Positions 18,119 to 30,299 are shown, numbered from the stretch's first letter. The stretch: DNA of 64,000 bases from Azospirillum formosense (GCF_040500525.1 NZ_CP159402.1:558001-622000), one strand, 5' to 3'. The notes: generated from the sequence alone by a model not told the origin. Translations and numbers: made by a program.

Positions 18119-20179
18119 TCAGGCCGCGCTGCGGTTCGGTCCCAGTCCGCGCGCCAGGGTCGCCAGATCACGCTCCAGCACCGGCTGGTCAGCCTCCGGC
18201 AGGCTGAACTTCACGTGCAGCCGTCCCGGCTCGCAGGACTTCACCGTGAAGGGCAGGGGGCGGGACAGGCCGGGGGCGTGCAGGGTGCCGGGGCTCCCCG
18301 CCGCCATCAAGGGCGCGTCCACGATCATCGCGCCGCCGGACGACAGGTTGACGATCCGCGCCTCCCGGCCCGTGCCGGCGCCGGCGCCATCGAGGGTGCA
18401 GGGCAAATCGATCCGCAGGCGCGGCTTGCGGCGGCGGTCGACGTCGCTGGTCGCGGTGCGGACGACGCGCACCAGGACGCTCTGAAGGTCGTCGATGCTC
18501 CGCGCCACGTCGTCGGCGACGGCGCGCATGCCACCCGCCCGCTCGCCGGTCTGGTTGGCCTCCTCCGACACCAGCGCGATCCGGCTGGACACCTCCCGGG
18601 CGGCGTGGCTGGTCTCGTTGACGGTGCGGGCGATTTCCCGGGTGGCGGCGTCCTGCTCCTCGACCGCCGCGGCGATGGAGGAGGAGATGTCGGACACCTG
18701 GTCGATGCTCGCGGCGACCTCGCCCACCCGGTCCACCGCCTGCCTGGTGACCGACTGGACGTCGGTGATCAGCGCGGCGATCTCCTCGGTGGAGCGGGCG
18801 GTCTGGCTGGCCAGGTTCTTGACCTCCTGAGCCACCACGGCGAAGCCCTTGCCCGCCTCGCCGGCGCGGGCCGCCTCGATGGTGGCGTTCAGCGCCAGCA
18901 GATTGGTCTGGCTGGCGATGTCGCCGATCAACCGGGCGACGGCGCCGATCCGCTCCACCGCCGTCGACAGATGCGCGATGATCGCGCTGGCGGAGCCGGC
19001 CTTCTCGACGGCGTCTCCCGTCACCGACACCGAGGCGGTCACCTGCCGGCCGATTTCCTGGATCGAGGCGGACAGTTCGTTGGCGGCGGCGGCGACCGTC
19101 TGGGCGTTGGCCAGCGCCTGGCTCGCCGCTGCGGCGACGGTCTGGGAGTTGTCGCTGACCATCCCGGCGGAGGCGGTCATCGCCTCGGCGTTGCTGGCCA
19201 TCTGCCCGGCGTGCCGGGCCACCTGCTCAACGGCGGCGCGGGTCTCGCGCTCCACCGTGTCGGCCATGGCGGCGAGGGCTTGGCGCCGCTCCTTCTCACC
19301 GGCCTCGCGGGCGCGCTCCTGTTCGGCGCGCAGGCGCTCGTTCTCAAGGCCGGCTTCGCGGAAGACGCGCACGGCATCGGCCATCTGGCCGATCTCGTCG
19401 CGGCGCCCCTCGAATCCGACCTCGATCCGCAGATTGCCGGCCGCCATGCCGGTCATGGTCTGCCGCATCCGGTTGATCGGCCCGATCACCTCCCGGCGCA
19501 GGAAGAGGATGGAGGCGGCGACCAGGAACAGCGCCGCCGCGGCGGTGGCGATCAGCAGGGTTCTCAGCGTGGCGGTGGCGGCCTCGATGTCGGCCACCGC
19601 CGCGTCGAGGCCGCCCAGACGCTCCTCGCGGACCGTCTCCATGGTGGACAGGAGCCGCTCCATCTCCTTGCCCATGCTCTCCGCCACCGCGTCGAACTGC
19701 CCCATCATGGCGTTCCCCGCCGACGGGCCGTCCTCGATGTAGGTCCGGGACATGCGCCGGCCCAGCTCGTAGAAGGGCGGAAAGGCGTCGCGGGTGGCGG
19801 CGATGCTGCGCACCATGTCCGCCAGACCCAGCTCCTGGGCGATGGCATGGGCGTTCTCGGCGTGCTGGGCGAAGGCCTTCGCGAAGTCCTCAGCCTTGGC
19901 GGGCCCGTCGTCCAGACCATCCAGCCCGCGGGTCGCCGACACGTCGGTCAACCACTGCTGAACCTGCGCCACGTCGTACCGGATGTTGGCGATCAACTCG
20001 CTCAACGGCACGATCTTGCGGCTCACCGCGTCGGCGGTCTGGCGGACGTGGGAGAGGTGATGTTCCTGCAGCGATGTTTCTTTCCCGACAAAGAACGTTG
20101 CGATCGCCATGACGACAAAAACGAACACGGAGGTCAGCGTTGCCTTTCGTTTGACGGTCATGGCGTGCAAGAAATTCAT
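18119..20179 (-). CDS. Methyl-accepting chemotaxis protein with C-terminal PilZ domain (Tlp1-like)
   Basis: 686-residue receptor. TM1 is about residues 12-32; the periplasmic part is helical with no Cache signature, like a four-helix-bundle sensor; TM2 is about 185-205; HAMP follows, then a signalling domain with [20 protein letters not shown]. The last 110 residues are a PilZ domain with the c-di-GMP motifs RRRKPRLR (RxxxR) and NLSSGG (NxSxxG). A. brasilense Tlp1, an energy-taxis receptor, has this architecture and binds c-di-GMP; whether this gene is tlp1 itself I cannot settle. The start at 20179 has GGAGC upstream; an ATG six codons earlier is also possible. Confidence 0.9.
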   Translation of the reverse strand: MNFLHAMTVKRKATLTSVFVFVVMAIATFFVGKETSLQEHHLSHVRQTADAVSRKIVPLSELIANIRYDVAQVQQWLTDVSATRGLDGLDDGPAKAEDFAKAFAQHAENAHAIAQELGLADMVRSIAATRDAFPPFYELGRRMSRTYIEDGPSAGNAMMGQFDAVAESMGKEMERLLSTMETVREERLGGLDAAVADIEAATATLRTLLIATAAAALFLVAASILFLRREVIGPINRMRQTMTGMAAGNLRIEVGFEGRRDEIGQMADAVRVFREAGLENERLRAEQERAREAGEKERRQALAAMADTVERETRAAVEQVARHAGQMASNAEAMTASAGMVSDNSQTVAAAASQALANAQTVAAAANELSASIQEIGRQVTASVSVTGDAVEKAGSASAIIAHLSTAVERIGAVARLIGDIASQTNLLALNATIEAARAGEAGKGFAVVAQEVKNLASQTARSTEEIAALITDVQSVTRQAVDRVGEVAASIDQVSDISSSIAAAVEEQDAATREIARTVNETSHAAREVSSRIALVSEEANQTGERAGGMRAVADDVARSIDDLQSVLVRVVRTATSDVDRRRKPRLRIDLPCTLDGAGAGTGREARIVNLSSGGAMIVDAPLMAAGSPGTLHAPGLSRPLPFTVKSCEPGRLHVKFSLPEADQPVLERDLATLARGLGPNRSAA

Positions 20180-20499
20180 AACAATGCTCCATTCCATATA
20201 GTGCCGAGTTCTAACTGAGGGTCGCGGCTGCTTCGGTGGGACAATTCATTCAATCATCAACGAAATCAAGTTTACCATTGATCGTATTACGAAGCCCAGG
20301 GATGCGTTTGACGTTGTGAATGCTTCTTGAAAAGAGTGTCCGGTGCTGGTGCGCAGTTATTGGACGTTTACCATTGAATGTTCGTTCAAGGAAATCGTGT
20401 TTGGAAGCATGGATGTTTGTTCGTGGTTTAATCTTCGGATTTTTCCATCTTTGAGCCCTTATTTCCTGTCCTGTCTCCGGTTTTTCGTTGCACGCAAAG
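20180..20499. other. AT-rich region upstream of the PilZ chemoreceptor gene
   Basis: 320 bp, lower in G+C than its surroundings, between the chemoreceptor start and the glcB terminator. It should contain the chemoreceptor promoter on the minus strand. No gene or clear promoter hexamers that I trust. Confidence 0.5.
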
Positions 20500-20532
20500 A
20501 AAAAGGCCCTCCCCCGCGAACGGGGAAGGGCC
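20500..20532 (-). terminator. Rho-independent terminator of glcB
   Basis: Read on the minus strand: AGGCCCTTCCCCG, loop TTCG, CGGGGGAGGGCCT, then a T run. It lies 43 bp after the glcB stop. Confidence 0.92.
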
Positions 20533-20574
20533 TCCGGGAAAGGGCCTGCGAAGCGTGCCGGATGGCCGGCCGGC

Positions 20575-22749
20575 TCAGCCGGCGGCCTTCGTCTTGGCCT
20601 CGATGCGGCGGCGGTGCAGCACCGGCTCGGTGTAGCCGTTCGGCTGCTCGCGGCCCTTGAAGACGAGGTCGCAGGCGGCCTGGAAGGCGACGCTGCCATC
20701 GAAGTCGGCGGCCATCGGGCGGTAGAGCGGATCGCCGGCGTTCTGCTTGTCCACCACGGCGGCCATGCGCTTCATCGTCTCCATGACCTGCGCCTCGGTG
20801 GTGATGCCGTGGAGCAGCCAGTTGGCGATGTGCTGGCTGGAGATGCGCAGCGTGGCGCGGTCCTCCATCAACCCGACGTTGTTGATGTCCGGCACCTTGG
20901 AGCAGCCCACGCCCTGGTCGATCCAGCGCACGACGTAGCCGAGGATGCCCTGGGCGTTGTTGTCCAGCTCCTGCTGGATCTCCTCCTCCGACCAGTTGGG
21001 GCGGTCGGCCAGCGGGATGGTCAGGATGGCGTCCAGGCTGGCGCGCTCGCGGCGGGCCAGCTCCTCCTGGCGGGCGGCGACGTTGACCTGATGGTAGTGC
21101 AGGGCGTGCAGCGTGGCCGCGGTGGGCGAGGGCACCCAGGCGGTGTTGGCGCCGGCCTGCGGGTGGGCGACCTTGGCGGCCAGCATGTCGGCCATGCGGT
21201 CGGGCATCGCCCACATGCCCTTGCCGATCTGGGCGTGGCCCTTCAGCCCGCAGAGCAGGCCGGTGTCCACGTTCCAGTCCTCGTAGGCCTTGATCCAGGC
21301 GGACGACTTCATGTCGTTCTTGCGGATCATCGGGCCGGCTTCCATGGCGGTGTGCATCTCGTCGCCGGTGCGGTCGAGGAAGCCGGTGTTGATGAACACC
21401 ACGCGCGCCGCCGCGGCGCGGATGCACTCCTTGAGGTTTACCGTGGTGCGGCGCTCCTCGTCCATGATGCCCATCTTCAGCGTGTTGCGCGCGATGCCCA
21501 GCGCGTCCTCCACGCGGGCGAACAGCTCGTCCGCGAAGGCGACCTCCTCCGGACCGTGCATCTTCGGCTTCACGATGTAGACCGAGCCGGCGCGGCTGTT
21601 GAGACGGGCGCCCTTGATGTCGTGCAGCGCGATCAGCGAGGTGATCATGCCGTCGAGGATGCCTTCCGGCGCCTCGCTGCCGTCCTTCAGCAGGACCGCG
21701 CTGTTGGTCATCAGGTGGCCGACGTTGCGGATCAGCATCAGGCTGCGGCCGGGCAGGGTGATCGTCTCGCCGTTGCGGCTGGTGTAGCTGCGGTCGGGGT
21801 TCAGCCGGCGCTCCACCGTGCCGCTGCCCTTGGGGAAGCGGGCGGTCAGGGTGCCGGTCATCAGGCCCAGCCAGTTGCGGTAGGCCAGCACCTTGTCCTC
21901 GGCATCCACGGCGGCGACGGAGTCCTCGCAGTCCTGGATGGTGGTCAGGGCGGATTCGAGCACGAGGTCGGCGACCCCCGCCGCGTCGGTCTTGCCGATC
22001 GGGTGGCTGCGGTCGATGCGGATTTCCATGTGCAGGCCGTTGTCGGCCAGCAGGATGGCGGTCGGGGCGGACGGCGCGCCGTTGTAGCCGACCAGACGCT
22101 CCGGCTCGGCCAGCCCCGTGCTGCGGCCGTCCTTCAGCGCGACGACGAGGCGGCCGTTGTCCACCGTGTAGGCGGCGGCGTCGGCGTGCGACCCGTCGGA
22201 CAGCGGGGCGGCGCGGTCCAGCACGTCGCGGGCGAAGGCGATGACCTTCTCGCCGCGCTTCGGGTTGTAGCCGGCGGTGCGCTCCGCCTCGTCCGTGTCG
22301 GGGATGGCGTCGGTGCCGTAGAGCGCGTCGTACAGGCTGCCCCAGCGGGCGTTGGCGGCGTTCAGCGCGTAGCGGGCGTTCATCACCGGCACGACGAGCT
22401 GCGGGCCGGCGGTCGTGGAGATCTCCGGATCGACGTTCTCGGTCGTCACGGCGAAGTCCGGGCCTTCCGGCAGGAGATAGCCGATCTCCTTGAGGAATTC
22501 GGTGTGGGCGGCGCGGTCCAGCGGCTGGCCGCGGCGGCTGCGGTACCACTCGTCGATCTGGGCCTGCAGCGCGTCCCGCTTGGCCAGCAGCGCGCGGTTG
22601 CGCGGGGCCAGATCGTGGAGGATCGCGTCAAGGCCCGACCAGAATTGCTCCGGCGTTACGCCGGTGCCCGGCAGGGCTTCGTTCTCGATGAAGCGGTGAA
22701 GCTCCGTGGCAACTTGCAAGCCGCCAACCTGAATGCGTTCCGTCACCAT
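20575..22749 (-). CDS. glcB: Malate synthase G
   Basis: Condenses glyoxylate and acetyl-CoA to malate in the glyoxylate or glycolate pathway. 724 residues, the normal size of the G isoform. Clear segments include [15 protein letters not shown] near the N-terminus, [18 protein letters not shown] (active-site loop with the acidic catalytic residues), [13 protein letters not shown], and [13 protein letters not shown] with [20 protein letters not shown] toward the C-terminus. ATG 22749 has GGAAGGAAAGAG upstream; the frame remains open far upstream but without similarity. Monocistronic, with its own terminator, and divergent from the helicase gene. Confidence 0.97.
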   Translation of the reverse strand: MVTERIQVGGLQVATELHRFIENEALPGTGVTPEQFWSGLDAILHDLAPRNRALLAKRDALQAQIDEWYRSRRGQPLDRAAHTEFLKEIGYLLPEGPDFAVTTENVDPEISTTAGPQLVVPVMNARYALNAANARWGSLYDALYGTDAIPDTDEAERTAGYNPKRGEKVIAFARDVLDRAAPLSDGSHADAAAYTVDNGRLVVALKDGRSTGLAEPERLVGYNGAPSAPTAILLADNGLHMEIRIDRSHPIGKTDAAGVADLVLESALTTIQDCEDSVAAVDAEDKVLAYRNWLGLMTGTLTARFPKGSGTVERRLNPDRSYTSRNGETITLPGRSLMLIRNVGHLMTNSAVLLKDGSEAPEGILDGMITSLIALHDIKGARLNSRAGSVYIVKPKMHGPEEVAFADELFARVEDALGIARNTLKMGIMDEERRTTVNLKECIRAAAARVVFINTGFLDRTGDEMHTAMEAGPMIRKNDMKSSAWIKAYEDWNVDTGLLCGLKGHAQIGKGMWAMPDRMADMLAAKVAHPQAGANTAWVPSPTAATLHALHYHQVNVAARQEELARRERASLDAILTIPLADRPNWSEEEIQQELDNNAQGILGYVVRWIDQGVGCSKVPDINNVGLMEDRATLRISSQHIANWLLHGITTEAQVMETMKRMAAVVDKQNAGDPLYRPMAADFDGSVAFQAACDLVFKGREQPNGYTEPVLHRRRIEAKTKAAG

Positions 22750-22987
22750 TGCTGCTCTTTCCTTCCGAAGTCGTAGACACCGCGGTTTTTCGGTTTGTCG
22801 TTCTTTGGCTGACGTTTTATTCACCGCAAGCCCACGCGCGGCGCCGTCCATACGGTGCGGTCCGCGGCGCGGGCTTCGGGCGACAAGGTACACATTCGCG
22901 GGGCCGCGGTCTTCCTCCGAATTGCCGCGCTGCGGCGGTGGCGCGGGGAACTCCCCCAACGGCCCGCCAGCGCCTATGTAGGGTGGC

Positions 22988-25186
22988 ATGAGCATATCCG
23001 GCCATGCATCCCCGGCGGCGGGCACGCCCGCGCGGGAGCCGCTGTCCGGGCTGGTGGAGCGGGTGACCTTCCACAGCCCGGAGACGGGATTCTGCGTGCT
23101 GCGGCTGAAGGTGCGCGGGCAGCGCGACCTCGTCACGCTGGTCGGCCACGCCGCCACCATCGGCGCGGGGGAGTTCGTGCAGGCCAGCGGCGCCTGGGTG
23201 AACGACCGCAACCACGGGCTCCAGTTCAAGGCCGACTTCCTGCGCGCCACCCCGCCGACCACGGTGGAGGGGATCGAGAAGTATCTCGGCTCCGGCCTGA
23301 TCCGCGGCATCGGGCCGGTCTACGCCAAGAAGATGGTCAAGGCCTTCGGCGAGGCGGTGTTCGACGTGATCGAGCAGGAGCCGGACCGGCTGCGGCAGGT
23401 CACCGGCATCGGGCCGAAGCGGGCGCAGCGGATCATCGCCGGCTGGGCCGACCAGAAGGTGATCCGGGAGATCATGATCTTCCTGCACAGCCACGGGGTC
23501 GGCACCTCGCGCGCGGTGCGCATCTTCAAGACCTACGGGCCGGACGCCATCCGGCTGATCACCGAGAACCCCTACCGGCTGGCCCGCGACATCCGCGGCA
23601 TCGGCTTCAAGACGGCGGACGCGGTGGCCGCAAGGCTGGGCATCGAGAAGACCGCGATGATCCGGGCGCGGGCCGGCATCGGCTACGCCCTGGCCGAGGC
23701 GACCGACCAGGGCCATTGTGGCGTGCCGGTGGCCGAGCTGATCCCGCTGGCCGTCAAGCTGCTGGAGATCGACGCCTCCATCCTGGAGGCCGCGGCGGAG
23801 CTGGAGCGGCAGGACGGCGCGGTGGTCGCCGACAGCCTGGGCGGCGAGCCCTGCCTGTTCCTGGCGAGCCTGCACCGGGCGGAGCGGGCCATCGCCGACC
23901 GGCTGCGCCGTCTGGCCGGCGGCCCGGTGCCCTGGCCGGAGATCGACGCGGAGAAGGCCATTCCCTGGGTCGAGGCGAAGGCCGGGATCACCCTGGCCGA
24001 GGGGCAGCGGGAGGCGCTGCGCCAGGCGGCGGCGTCGAAGCTGCTGGTGATCACCGGCGGTCCGGGGGTGGGCAAGACAACGCTGGTGAACAGCATCCTG
24101 ACCATGCTGAAGGCCAAGGGTGTGTCGATCGCGCTGGCCGCCCCGACCGGCCGTGCCGCCAAGCGGCTGAGCGAGAGCACCGGCCTGGAGGCGCGGACCA
24201 TCCACCGCCTGCTGGAGACCGACCCACAGGCCGGCGGCTTCAAGCGCGACGAGACCAACCCGCTGGACTGCGACCTGCTGGTGGTGGACGAGACCAGCAT
24301 GGTCGACGTGCCGCTGATGAACGCGCTGCTGCGCGCCGTGCCGGGGCGGGCGGCGCTGCTGCTGGTGGGCGACGTGGACCAGCTGCCCTCGGTCGGGCCG
24401 GGGCAGGTTCTGGGCGACGTGATCGCCTCCGGCGCGGTGCCGGTGGTGCGGCTGACCGAGATCTTCCGGCAGGCGGCGACCAGCCGCATCATCGTCAACG
24501 CCCACCGCATCAACGCCGGCCAGATGCCGGAGACGCCGAAGGCCGGTGAGGACAGCGACTTCTATTTCGTCGAGGCGGCGACGCCGGAGGCCGGCGTGGC
24601 GAAGCTGATCGAGATGGTGCGTGACCGCATTCCCCGCCGGTTCGGCGCCGACCCCGTGCGCGACGTGCAGATCCTCTGCCCTATGAACCGCGGCGGTCTC
24701 GGCGCGCGGTCGCTGAACATCGAATTGCAGAGGGTGCTGAACCCGCCGGGCGAGTCCCGAGTCGAGCGATTCGGCTGGACCTTCGGTCCCGGCGACAAGG
24801 TCATGCAGGTCGAGAACAACTACGACAAGGAGGTCTACAACGGCGACCTCGGCATCGTATCCGCCGTGGACGCCGAAGAAGGGACGCTAACCGCCACCTT
24901 CGACGGACGCCCGGTGACCTATGATTTCGGAGAATTGGACGAGATCGTCCTCGCATACGCGACGACGATCCACAAGAGTCAGGGCTCCGAATACCCGGTT
25001 GTCGTGATTCCGGTGGTGACCCAGCATTACACGATGCTTCACCGAAACCTGATCTATACGGGCGTGACCCGGGGCAAGCGGCTGGTGATCATGCTCGGCC
25101 AGCGCCGCGCGCTCGCCATGGCGGTGCGTGGGGTCCAGGGGCGGCGGCGCTGGACGAAACTGGGGGAGTGGCTGTCGCCTCTATGA
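22988..25186 (+). CDS. recD2: RecD2-type SF1 DNA helicase
   Basis: ATP-dependent 5'-3' DNA helicase related to RecD but acting without RecBC. 732 residues: an N-terminal OB-like region (about 12-95), helix-hairpin-helix repeats ([43 protein letters not shown]), then the motor with Walker [28 protein letters not shown], motif [13 protein letters not shown], motif [23 protein letters not shown], and late motifs [14 protein letters not shown] and [11 protein letters not shown]. RecD2 proteins are implicated in replication stress and repair. The gene is single and no recB or recC is adjacent. Confidence 0.92.
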   Translation: MSISGHASPAAGTPAREPLSGLVERVTFHSPETGFCVLRLKVRGQRDLVTLVGHAATIGAGEFVQASGAWVNDRNHGLQFKADFLRATPPTTVEGIEKYLGSGLIRGIGPVYAKKMVKAFGEAVFDVIEQEPDRLRQVTGIGPKRAQRIIAGWADQKVIREIMIFLHSHGVGTSRAVRIFKTYGPDAIRLITENPYRLARDIRGIGFKTADAVAARLGIEKTAMIRARAGIGYALAEATDQGHCGVPVAELIPLAVKLLEIDASILEAAAELERQDGAVVADSLGGEPCLFLASLHRAERAIADRLRRLAGGPVPWPEIDAEKAIPWVEAKAGITLAEGQREALRQAAASKLLVITGGPGVGKTTLVNSILTMLKAKGVSIALAAPTGRAAKRLSESTGLEARTIHRLLETDPQAGGFKRDETNPLDCDLLVVDETSMVDVPLMNALLRAVPGRAALLLVGDVDQLPSVGPGQVLGDVIASGAVPVVRLTEIFRQAATSRIIVNAHRINAGQMPETPKAGEDSDFYFVEAATPEAGVAKLIEMVRDRIPRRFGADPVRDVQILCPMNRGGLGARSLNIELQRVLNPPGESRVERFGWTFGPGDKVMQVENNYDKEVYNGDLGIVSAVDAEEGTLTATFDGRPVTYDFGELDEIVLAYATTIHKSQGSEYPVVVIPVVTQHYTMLHRNLIYTGVTRGKRLVIMLGQRRALAMAVRGVQGRRRWTKLGEWLSPL

Positions 25187-25537
25187 CCCTTGGCGGAAGA
25201 CAACCATGTCGGGATTTTGTCACAGACGTATGCGCGCGCGGTTTGCTCTGCCGGCACCGCCGGGCGGCGCGGGCTCCGACAGGCGCTGTGGAAAATGTCT
25301 TAAGATGTTCAATTGGCGAAAGAAATTTCCTCTGCACCGAGCTTCTGGTGGCCGCGGTGCGCGGCCGCCGGGCGGGGTCGGCCTCGGGCGCCTTCGGGAC
25401 CGGTACCCCTTCCGAACGGACGCGTTTCCCCCTGGCCGAATGTCGCAGGACGGGGCGTCTGGCCTTTGGCGTGCTTGACGGATGGCTCGTACCCTGTGAC
25501 AAAGATAATTCGGCATCCTCTATGAGCTTGAAGACAC
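25187..25537. other. Leader region of the cold-shock protein gene
   Basis: 350 bp with no credible gene. Part of it is likely the long 5' untranslated leader common to cold-shock genes; I cannot identify a conserved cold box by eye. Confidence 0.45.
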
Positions 25538-26140
25538 ATGTTCGACCGCCCGCCCCGCCAGGGCTACCGCGCTCCCGAGATCACCAAGGCCAACGTCACC
25601 GCCACTGTGAAGTGGTTCAACCCCACCAAGGGGTTCGGCTTCGTGTCACCCGAGGACGGTTCGCCCGACGCCTTCCTGCACGTCTCCGCGGTCCAGGCCG
25701 CCGGCTATGACGCGCTCGACGAAGGCGCGACCATCGTTTGCGACCTCGCCCGCGGCCCGAAGGGTCCGCAGGTTGCTTCCATCCAGTCCGTGGACACCTC
25801 CACCGCGACCCGCTCGGCCCGTCCGGCCCGCACGGGCGGCGGCGGCTTCGGTGGCGGCGGTTATGACCGTGGCGGCTTCGGCGGCGGCGGCGGTTACGAC
25901 CGCGGCGGCTGGGGCAACGACGCCGGCGGCGGCGAAGAGGTCGACGGCACCGTCAAGTGGTTCAACGCCGACAAGGGCTTCGGCTTCATCACGCCGAGCA
26001 CCGGTGGCAAGGACGTGTTCGTCCATGTGAACGTTCTGCGTCGCTCCGGCATGCAGACGCTCCAGGAAGGCGATCAGGTGCGCGTGACCGTCCGCCAGGG
26101 CCAGAAGGGTCCGGAGGCCGGCAAGGTCGAGTACCGCTAA
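25538..26140 (+). CDS. Protein with two cold-shock domains joined by a Gly-rich linker
   Basis: 200 residues. Domain 1 (about 18-85) has ATVKWFNPTKGFGFVSPEDG and DAFLHVSAV; domain 2 (about 135-198) has GTVKWFNADKGFGFITPSTGG and DVFVHVNVLRRSG. In each, KGFGF is RNP1 and the D-F-H pattern is RNP2, the nucleic-acid binding surface. Between them is a low-complexity GGGGFGGGGYDRGG-type repeat resembling the RGG/FG linkers of RNA-binding proteins. Probably an RNA chaperone or antiterminator; single-domain CspA-type proteins are about 70 residues. ATG 25538 is used because the first domain begins soon after. Confidence 0.92.
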   Translation: MFDRPPRQGYRAPEITKANVTATVKWFNPTKGFGFVSPEDGSPDAFLHVSAVQAAGYDALDEGATIVCDLARGPKGPQVASIQSVDTSTATRSARPARTGGGGFGGGGYDRGGFGGGGGYDRGGWGNDAGGGEEVDGTVKWFNADKGFGFITPSTGGKDVFVHVNVLRRSGMQTLQEGDQVRVTVRQGQKGPEAGKVEYR

Positions 26141-26179
26141 GCCGTCTGCAGCCTCTGAAGAACGGACTTTGAAGAACGG

Positions 26180-26216
26180 CCGGGGCGCTTCCGCGAGGAG
26201 GCGCCCCGGTTCGTTT
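26180..26216 (+). terminator. Terminator-like hairpin after the cold-shock gene
   Basis: CCGGGGCGC and GCGCCCCGG form a perfect 9-bp stem around a 12-nt loop; the tail TTCGTTT is only moderately T-rich. Confidence 0.6.
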
Positions 26217-26376
26217 CCGGGTCTTGGATGCCGATGTCCAAGGCTTCCGCATCGTCGCGGTGAATCCCTGTCTTGCCCAAGGCTTGTGCATGCTGCGACA
26301 GTGGCCGGGCGGAATGGCCCCGCCCGCCGGTTGTCCGGGCCGGGACTGTTTGGGGGTTGAAGAGGTGAGGGAAGGC

Positions 26377-27099
26377 ATGAGGAACGATCTGCCGGGCTTC
26401 CGGCCCCAGGACGCCGCGACGCTGCGGTCCAACGCGCTGTTCGGACGCCTGCCCGACCGGTCGCTGGAATTGCTCGTCAGCACCGCCCAGGTGCGCACGG
26501 TGCCGCGGGGCACGACCCTGTTCGTTCAGGACGAGGACGCCGACCGCTTCTTCGCGCTGCTCGACGGCTGGGTGAAGCTCTACCGCCTGACCCGCGACGG
26601 GGCGGAGGCGGTGGTGACCATCGTCGCGCCCGGCGAGACCTTCGCCGAGGCCGCCATGTTCGCCAGCGGCAAGTTCCCGGTCTGCGCCGAGGCGGTGGCC
26701 GACTCGCGCGTCATGACCCTGACGGCGGAGGGCTTCGCCCGCTGCCTGCGCGAGGACGAGCAGATCGCCTTCGCCATGCTGGGGTCGCTGTCGGTGCGGT
26801 TGCGCCACCTCGTCCAGCAGATCGAGCAATTGCAGGTCCAGCCGACGGCGCAGCGGGTCGGCAGCTTCCTGCTGCGCTTCTGCCCGGAAGGCGGCGGGGC
26901 CGCCAGCTTCGCTCTGCCCTTCGACAAGGCGCTGATCGCGCGGCGCCTCGGCATGCAGCCGGAAACCTTCTCCCGCGCGCTGGCCAAGCTGCGCGGCGTG
27001 GGGGTGGAGACGCAGGGCGGGACGGTGTCCGTCGCCGACCTGGACGCGCTGCGCCGCTTCTGCAACGCCGACTCCGGGGGTGGCGACCACGGCGGCTGA
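26377..27099 (+). CDS. Crp/Fnr-family transcriptional regulator
   Basis: 240 residues. The cyclic-nucleotide-binding-type beta barrel spans about 18-140 (FGRLPDRSLELLVSTAQVR, LFVQDEDADRFFALLDGWVKL, GETFAEAAMF) and a winged helix-turn-helix about 165-235 (LIARRLGMQPETFSRALAKL as recognition region). There is no FNR cysteine cluster at the N-terminus, so it is nearer the Dnr/Crp-like subgroups that sense NO, haem or small molecules. The ATG at 26377 follows GAGGGAAGG; a longer frame from 26224 looks non-conserved. Targets unknown; the next gene is a hybrid kinase on the same strand. Confidence 0.88.
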   Translation: MRNDLPGFRPQDAATLRSNALFGRLPDRSLELLVSTAQVRTVPRGTTLFVQDEDADRFFALLDGWVKLYRLTRDGAEAVVTIVAPGETFAEAAMFASGKFPVCAEAVADSRVMTLTAEGFARCLREDEQIAFAMLGSLSVRLRHLVQQIEQLQVQPTAQRVGSFLLRFCPEGGGAASFALPFDKALIARRLGMQPETFSRALAKLRGVGVETQGGTVSVADLDALRRFCNADSGGGDHGG

Positions 27100-27244
27100 C
27101 GGGCGGAACGCAGTCTGGGGTTGTCGGTGGCGTCGGCATACGGCCGATGAAGGGTTGTGGCGGGCCGCAGGGGCATGTTCACGCGCGGCGGCGCTGTGAT
27201 ATCCTCCCGCCTCCGGAAGCGGCCGGCGGTGCGGAGGGAGTTCG

Positions 27245-30200
27245 ATGAGCGACGAGTTTCTTTTCGCCGACGACGAGCCGGGTATCGAGGCCGAGACGGC
27301 GAAGGAAGCGGCGCCGGAGCCCGCCGACCCCTGGATCATCCTGATCGTCGACGACGATCCGGCCATCCACGCCACCACCAAGATGGTCCTGCGCGGGTTC
27401 ACCTTCGAAGGCCGCCCGGCGCAGTTCCTGTCCGCCGGCACCGCGGCCGAGGCGCGCAGCCTGCTGGAACAGAACCCGGCCATCGCCGTGGTGCTTCTCG
27501 ACGTGGTCATGGAATCGGACGACGCCGGCCTGCGGCTGGTGCGCATGATCCGCAGCGAGCTGAACAACCGGCGCGTCCGCATCATCCTGCGCACCGGCCA
27601 GCCGGGGCAGGCGCCGGAACGCGACGTCATCCTCAACTACGACATCAACGACTACAAATCGAAGACGGAGCTGACGGCGCAGAAGCTGTTCACCTCGGTC
27701 GTCGCCGCCCTGCGCGGCTATCAGGACATCACCGCCATCGAGGACCACCGCCGGGGGCTGGAGCGCATCCTGGACGCCTCCTCCGCTCTGCTGGACAAGC
27801 GGACCATGGCGGAGTTCGTCCGCGGCGCGGTGTCGAAGATCGCCGAGATCTGCCCGCCCTGCGACGGCATCGCCCTGTGCAGCCGCTGGACCGAGGAGGA
27901 GGCCGGCGCCGCGCGCGACCCTCTGGTTGTGGGGGCGGGCGGCATCCACGCGGCGGCGGAGGGCAAGCCGGTGCGCGCGGCCCTGCCGGCGGAGGCGGCG
28001 GAGGCGGTGACCCAGGTGTTGGCCGACGGGCGCAACCGCTACGAGCGGGAGCGCAGCCTGCTGGTCTTCCGCTCCACCTCGCGGCACCACGACACGGTCT
28101 TTCACATCAGCCACGGCCGCCCCCTGACGGAGGACGAGCGGCGCTTGCTGGAGGTCTTCTGCTCCAAGGTCGCGGTCGGCTTCGACAACGTGCATCTGTA
28201 CGAGGAGCTGAGCGGGCTCAACCGCAACCTGGAAAGCCAGGTGGCCGACCGCACGCGCGAACTGGTCGCCGCGACCGAGGCGGCCGAGGCGGCAAGGGCG
28301 GAGGCGGAGGCGGCCAACCAGGCCAAGTCGCTGTTCCTGGCGACGATGAGCCACGAGATCCGCACCCCGATGAACGGCGTCCAGGGCATGCTGGAGCTTC
28401 TGGAATACACGCCGCTGACGCCCGAGCAGCAGGAGCTGGTCGCCGTCGTGCGCGATTCGGCGGGGGCGCTGCTGACCATCATCAACGACATCCTGGACTT
28501 CTCGAAGATCGAGGCCGGGCGGCTCGACCTGGAGCGCGCCCCGGTGTCGCTGTCCGCGGTGGTGGAGGGCGTGGCCGAGACGCTGGCCCCGGCGGCGCGG
28601 CAGAAGGACCTGACGCTGGTCACCTACGTCGATCCCGACCTGCCGCCGCTGGTCATGGGCGATTCGGTGCGCATCCGGCAGGTGCTGTTCAACATCGCCG
28701 GCAACGCCGTGAAGTTCACCCCCTCCGGCTCGGTGCGCATCCGCGCCGAGCTGGCGCGCTTCGAGGAGGGACGGGCGACCATCCGGATCACCGTGACCGA
28801 CACCGGCATCGGCATCGCCAAGGAGGCGCAGGCCCAGCTGTTCCGCCCCTTCACCCAGGCGGAGGCCTCGACCACCCGGCGCTTCGGCGGGACCGGGCTG
28901 GGGCTGTCGATCTGCCGCCGTCTGGCCGAACTGATGGGCGGCGCGGTGGGGGTGGCGAGCGAGCCGGGCCGCGGCTCCGCCTTCTGGTTCACCTTCACCG
29001 CCGATCTCGCCCCGGACGGCGACGCCGCCGGGGTCGCGGCCCCGCCGCTGGCCGGGCTGTCGGTGCTGCTCCTGGCCGCCGACGCGGAGGAGCGGCGGTT
29101 CCTCGCCCGCTACCTGGGCACCGACGGGGCGGTGCTGCTGGACGCGCCGGACGCGGCGGCGGCTGTGCGGGCCCTGCCGCCCGGCACGCCCTGCGACGTG
29201 GTGCTCACCACCGACGAGGGCGATTTGCCGGCGCTGGACGCCGCGGCGCCGGGGCTGGCGCGCGGGCGAGTTCTCCTGGGCGGGCGCGGCGCCCTGATCG
29301 ACGCGGTCGGTCTGGCGCGTCCGGTGCGCCGCGGCCATCTGGTGCGCGCCGTGCTTGCCGCCGCCGGCCGTGGCCCGGCGGTCGAGACCGAGGCGGGGCA
29401 CCCCGGACCGGCCACGGTGCCTCTGTCCGCCGAGGGCGACGCGCCGGCACCCCGCATCCTGGTGGCCGAGGACCACCCGACCAACCGGCAGGTCATCCAG
29501 AGGCAGCTCGCGCTGCTCGGCCAGACGGCGGATTTGGCCGAGGACGGCGTCCAGGCGCTGGCCCTGTGGCGCGGCGGCGATTACGCGCTGCTGCTGACCG
29601 ACTGCCAGATGCCGGAGATGGACGGCTTCGAGCTGACCCGCCTGATCCGCGCCGAGGAGGCGGCGAGCGGGCGCGCCCGCCTGCCCATCATCGCCGTCAC
29701 CGCCAACGCCATGGCCGGCGAGGCGCAACGCTGCCTGTCCGCGGGGATGGACGACGCCTTGTCGAAACCGGTGGAGATCGGCCAGCTGCGCCGCCTGCTG
29801 GACCGCTACCTGCCGTCGCGCCGGGCTCCGGGAGCGGCCCCCGAACCGGGCCCCCAACCGGCCCCCGAACCGGCTAAGGCTCCGCCGCCGCCCGCCGCGG
29901 CTCCGGACACCGATCCCGACGCTCCGCCCATCGACGTGGGGGTTCTGGCGACGCTGTTCGACGGCGACATGGAGTTCGTCGGGCAACTGCTTCAGGAGTT
30001 CATCGTCTCCAACACCGCGAGCCGCGACCGTCTGGTCGCCGCCCACGCGGCGGGGGATTGGGATGGCGTGCGTCAGGCCGCCCACAAGCTGGCCGGGTCG
30101 TCCCGCACGGTGGGGGCGCGCGACCTCGCGGCGGCGAGCGACGCCATCGAGGTGGCCTGCGTGGATCGCCGGCTGGACGGCATCGGTGCGCTGGTCGCCC

Positions 30201-30259
30201 GCGCCGACCGGGAACTCGGCCGCGCCGCCGCCTTCATCCGCGAAATGGCGCCGGTCTGA
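27245..30259 (+). CDS. Hybrid sensor histidine kinase with N-terminal receiver, DUF3369, C-terminal receiver and Hpt
   Basis: 1004-residue cytoplasmic phosphorelay protein. Domains in order: receiver (about 32-155, [17 protein letters not shown] and [10 protein letters not shown]), DUF3369 sensory region (about 175-330), coiled coil, HisKA ([14 protein letters not shown], His near 369), HATPase ([22 protein letters not shown]), a degenerate receiver-like stretch (about 605-710) without the phospho-acceptor pattern, a full receiver ([29 protein letters not shown]), a Pro/Ala-rich linker, and an Hpt domain ([16 protein letters not shown], His near 947). No membrane segment, so the signal is intracellular or comes through the N-terminal receiver. 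GGAGGGAG precedes ATG 27245. Output partner not in view. Confidence 0.93.
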   Translation: MSDEFLFADDEPGIEAETAKEAAPEPADPWIILIVDDDPAIHATTKMVLRGFTFEGRPAQFLSAGTAAEARSLLEQNPAIAVVLLDVVMESDDAGLRLVRMIRSELNNRRVRIILRTGQPGQAPERDVILNYDINDYKSKTELTAQKLFTSVVAALRGYQDITAIEDHRRGLERILDASSALLDKRTMAEFVRGAVSKIAEICPPCDGIALCSRWTEEEAGAARDPLVVGAGGIHAAAEGKPVRAALPAEAAEAVTQVLADGRNRYERERSLLVFRSTSRHHDTVFHISHGRPLTEDERRLLEVFCSKVAVGFDNVHLYEELSGLNRNLESQVADRTRELVAATEAAEAARAEAEAANQAKSLFLATMSHEIRTPMNGVQGMLELLEYTPLTPEQQELVAVVRDSAGALLTIINDILDFSKIEAGRLDLERAPVSLSAVVEGVAETLAPAARQKDLTLVTYVDPDLPPLVMGDSVRIRQVLFNIAGNAVKFTPSGSVRIRAELARFEEGRATIRITVTDTGIGIAKEAQAQLFRPFTQAEASTTRRFGGTGLGLSICRRLAELMGGAVGVASEPGRGSAFWFTFTADLAPDGDAAGVAAPPLAGLSVLLLAADAEERRFLARYLGTDGAVLLDAPDAAAAVRALPPGTPCDVVLTTDEGDLPALDAAAPGLARGRVLLGGRGALIDAVGLARPVRRGHLVRAVLAAAGRGPAVETEAGHPGPATVPLSAEGDAPAPRILVAEDHPTNRQVIQRQLALLGQTADLAEDGVQALALWRGGDYALLLTDCQMPEMDGFELTRLIRAEEAASGRARLPIIAVTANAMAGEAQRCLSAGMDDALSKPVEIGQLRRLLDRYLPSRRAPGAAPEPGPQPAPEPAKAPPPPAAAPDTDPDAPPIDVGVLATLFDGDMEFVGQLLQEFIVSNTASRDRLVAAHAAGDWDGVRQAAHKLAGSSRTVGARDLAAASDAIEVACVDRRLDGIGALVARADRELGRAAAFIREMAPV

Positions 30260-30299
30260 CGGCACCGGTCCGATGCGCCGTCCAGGGCGTCGCGGCACG

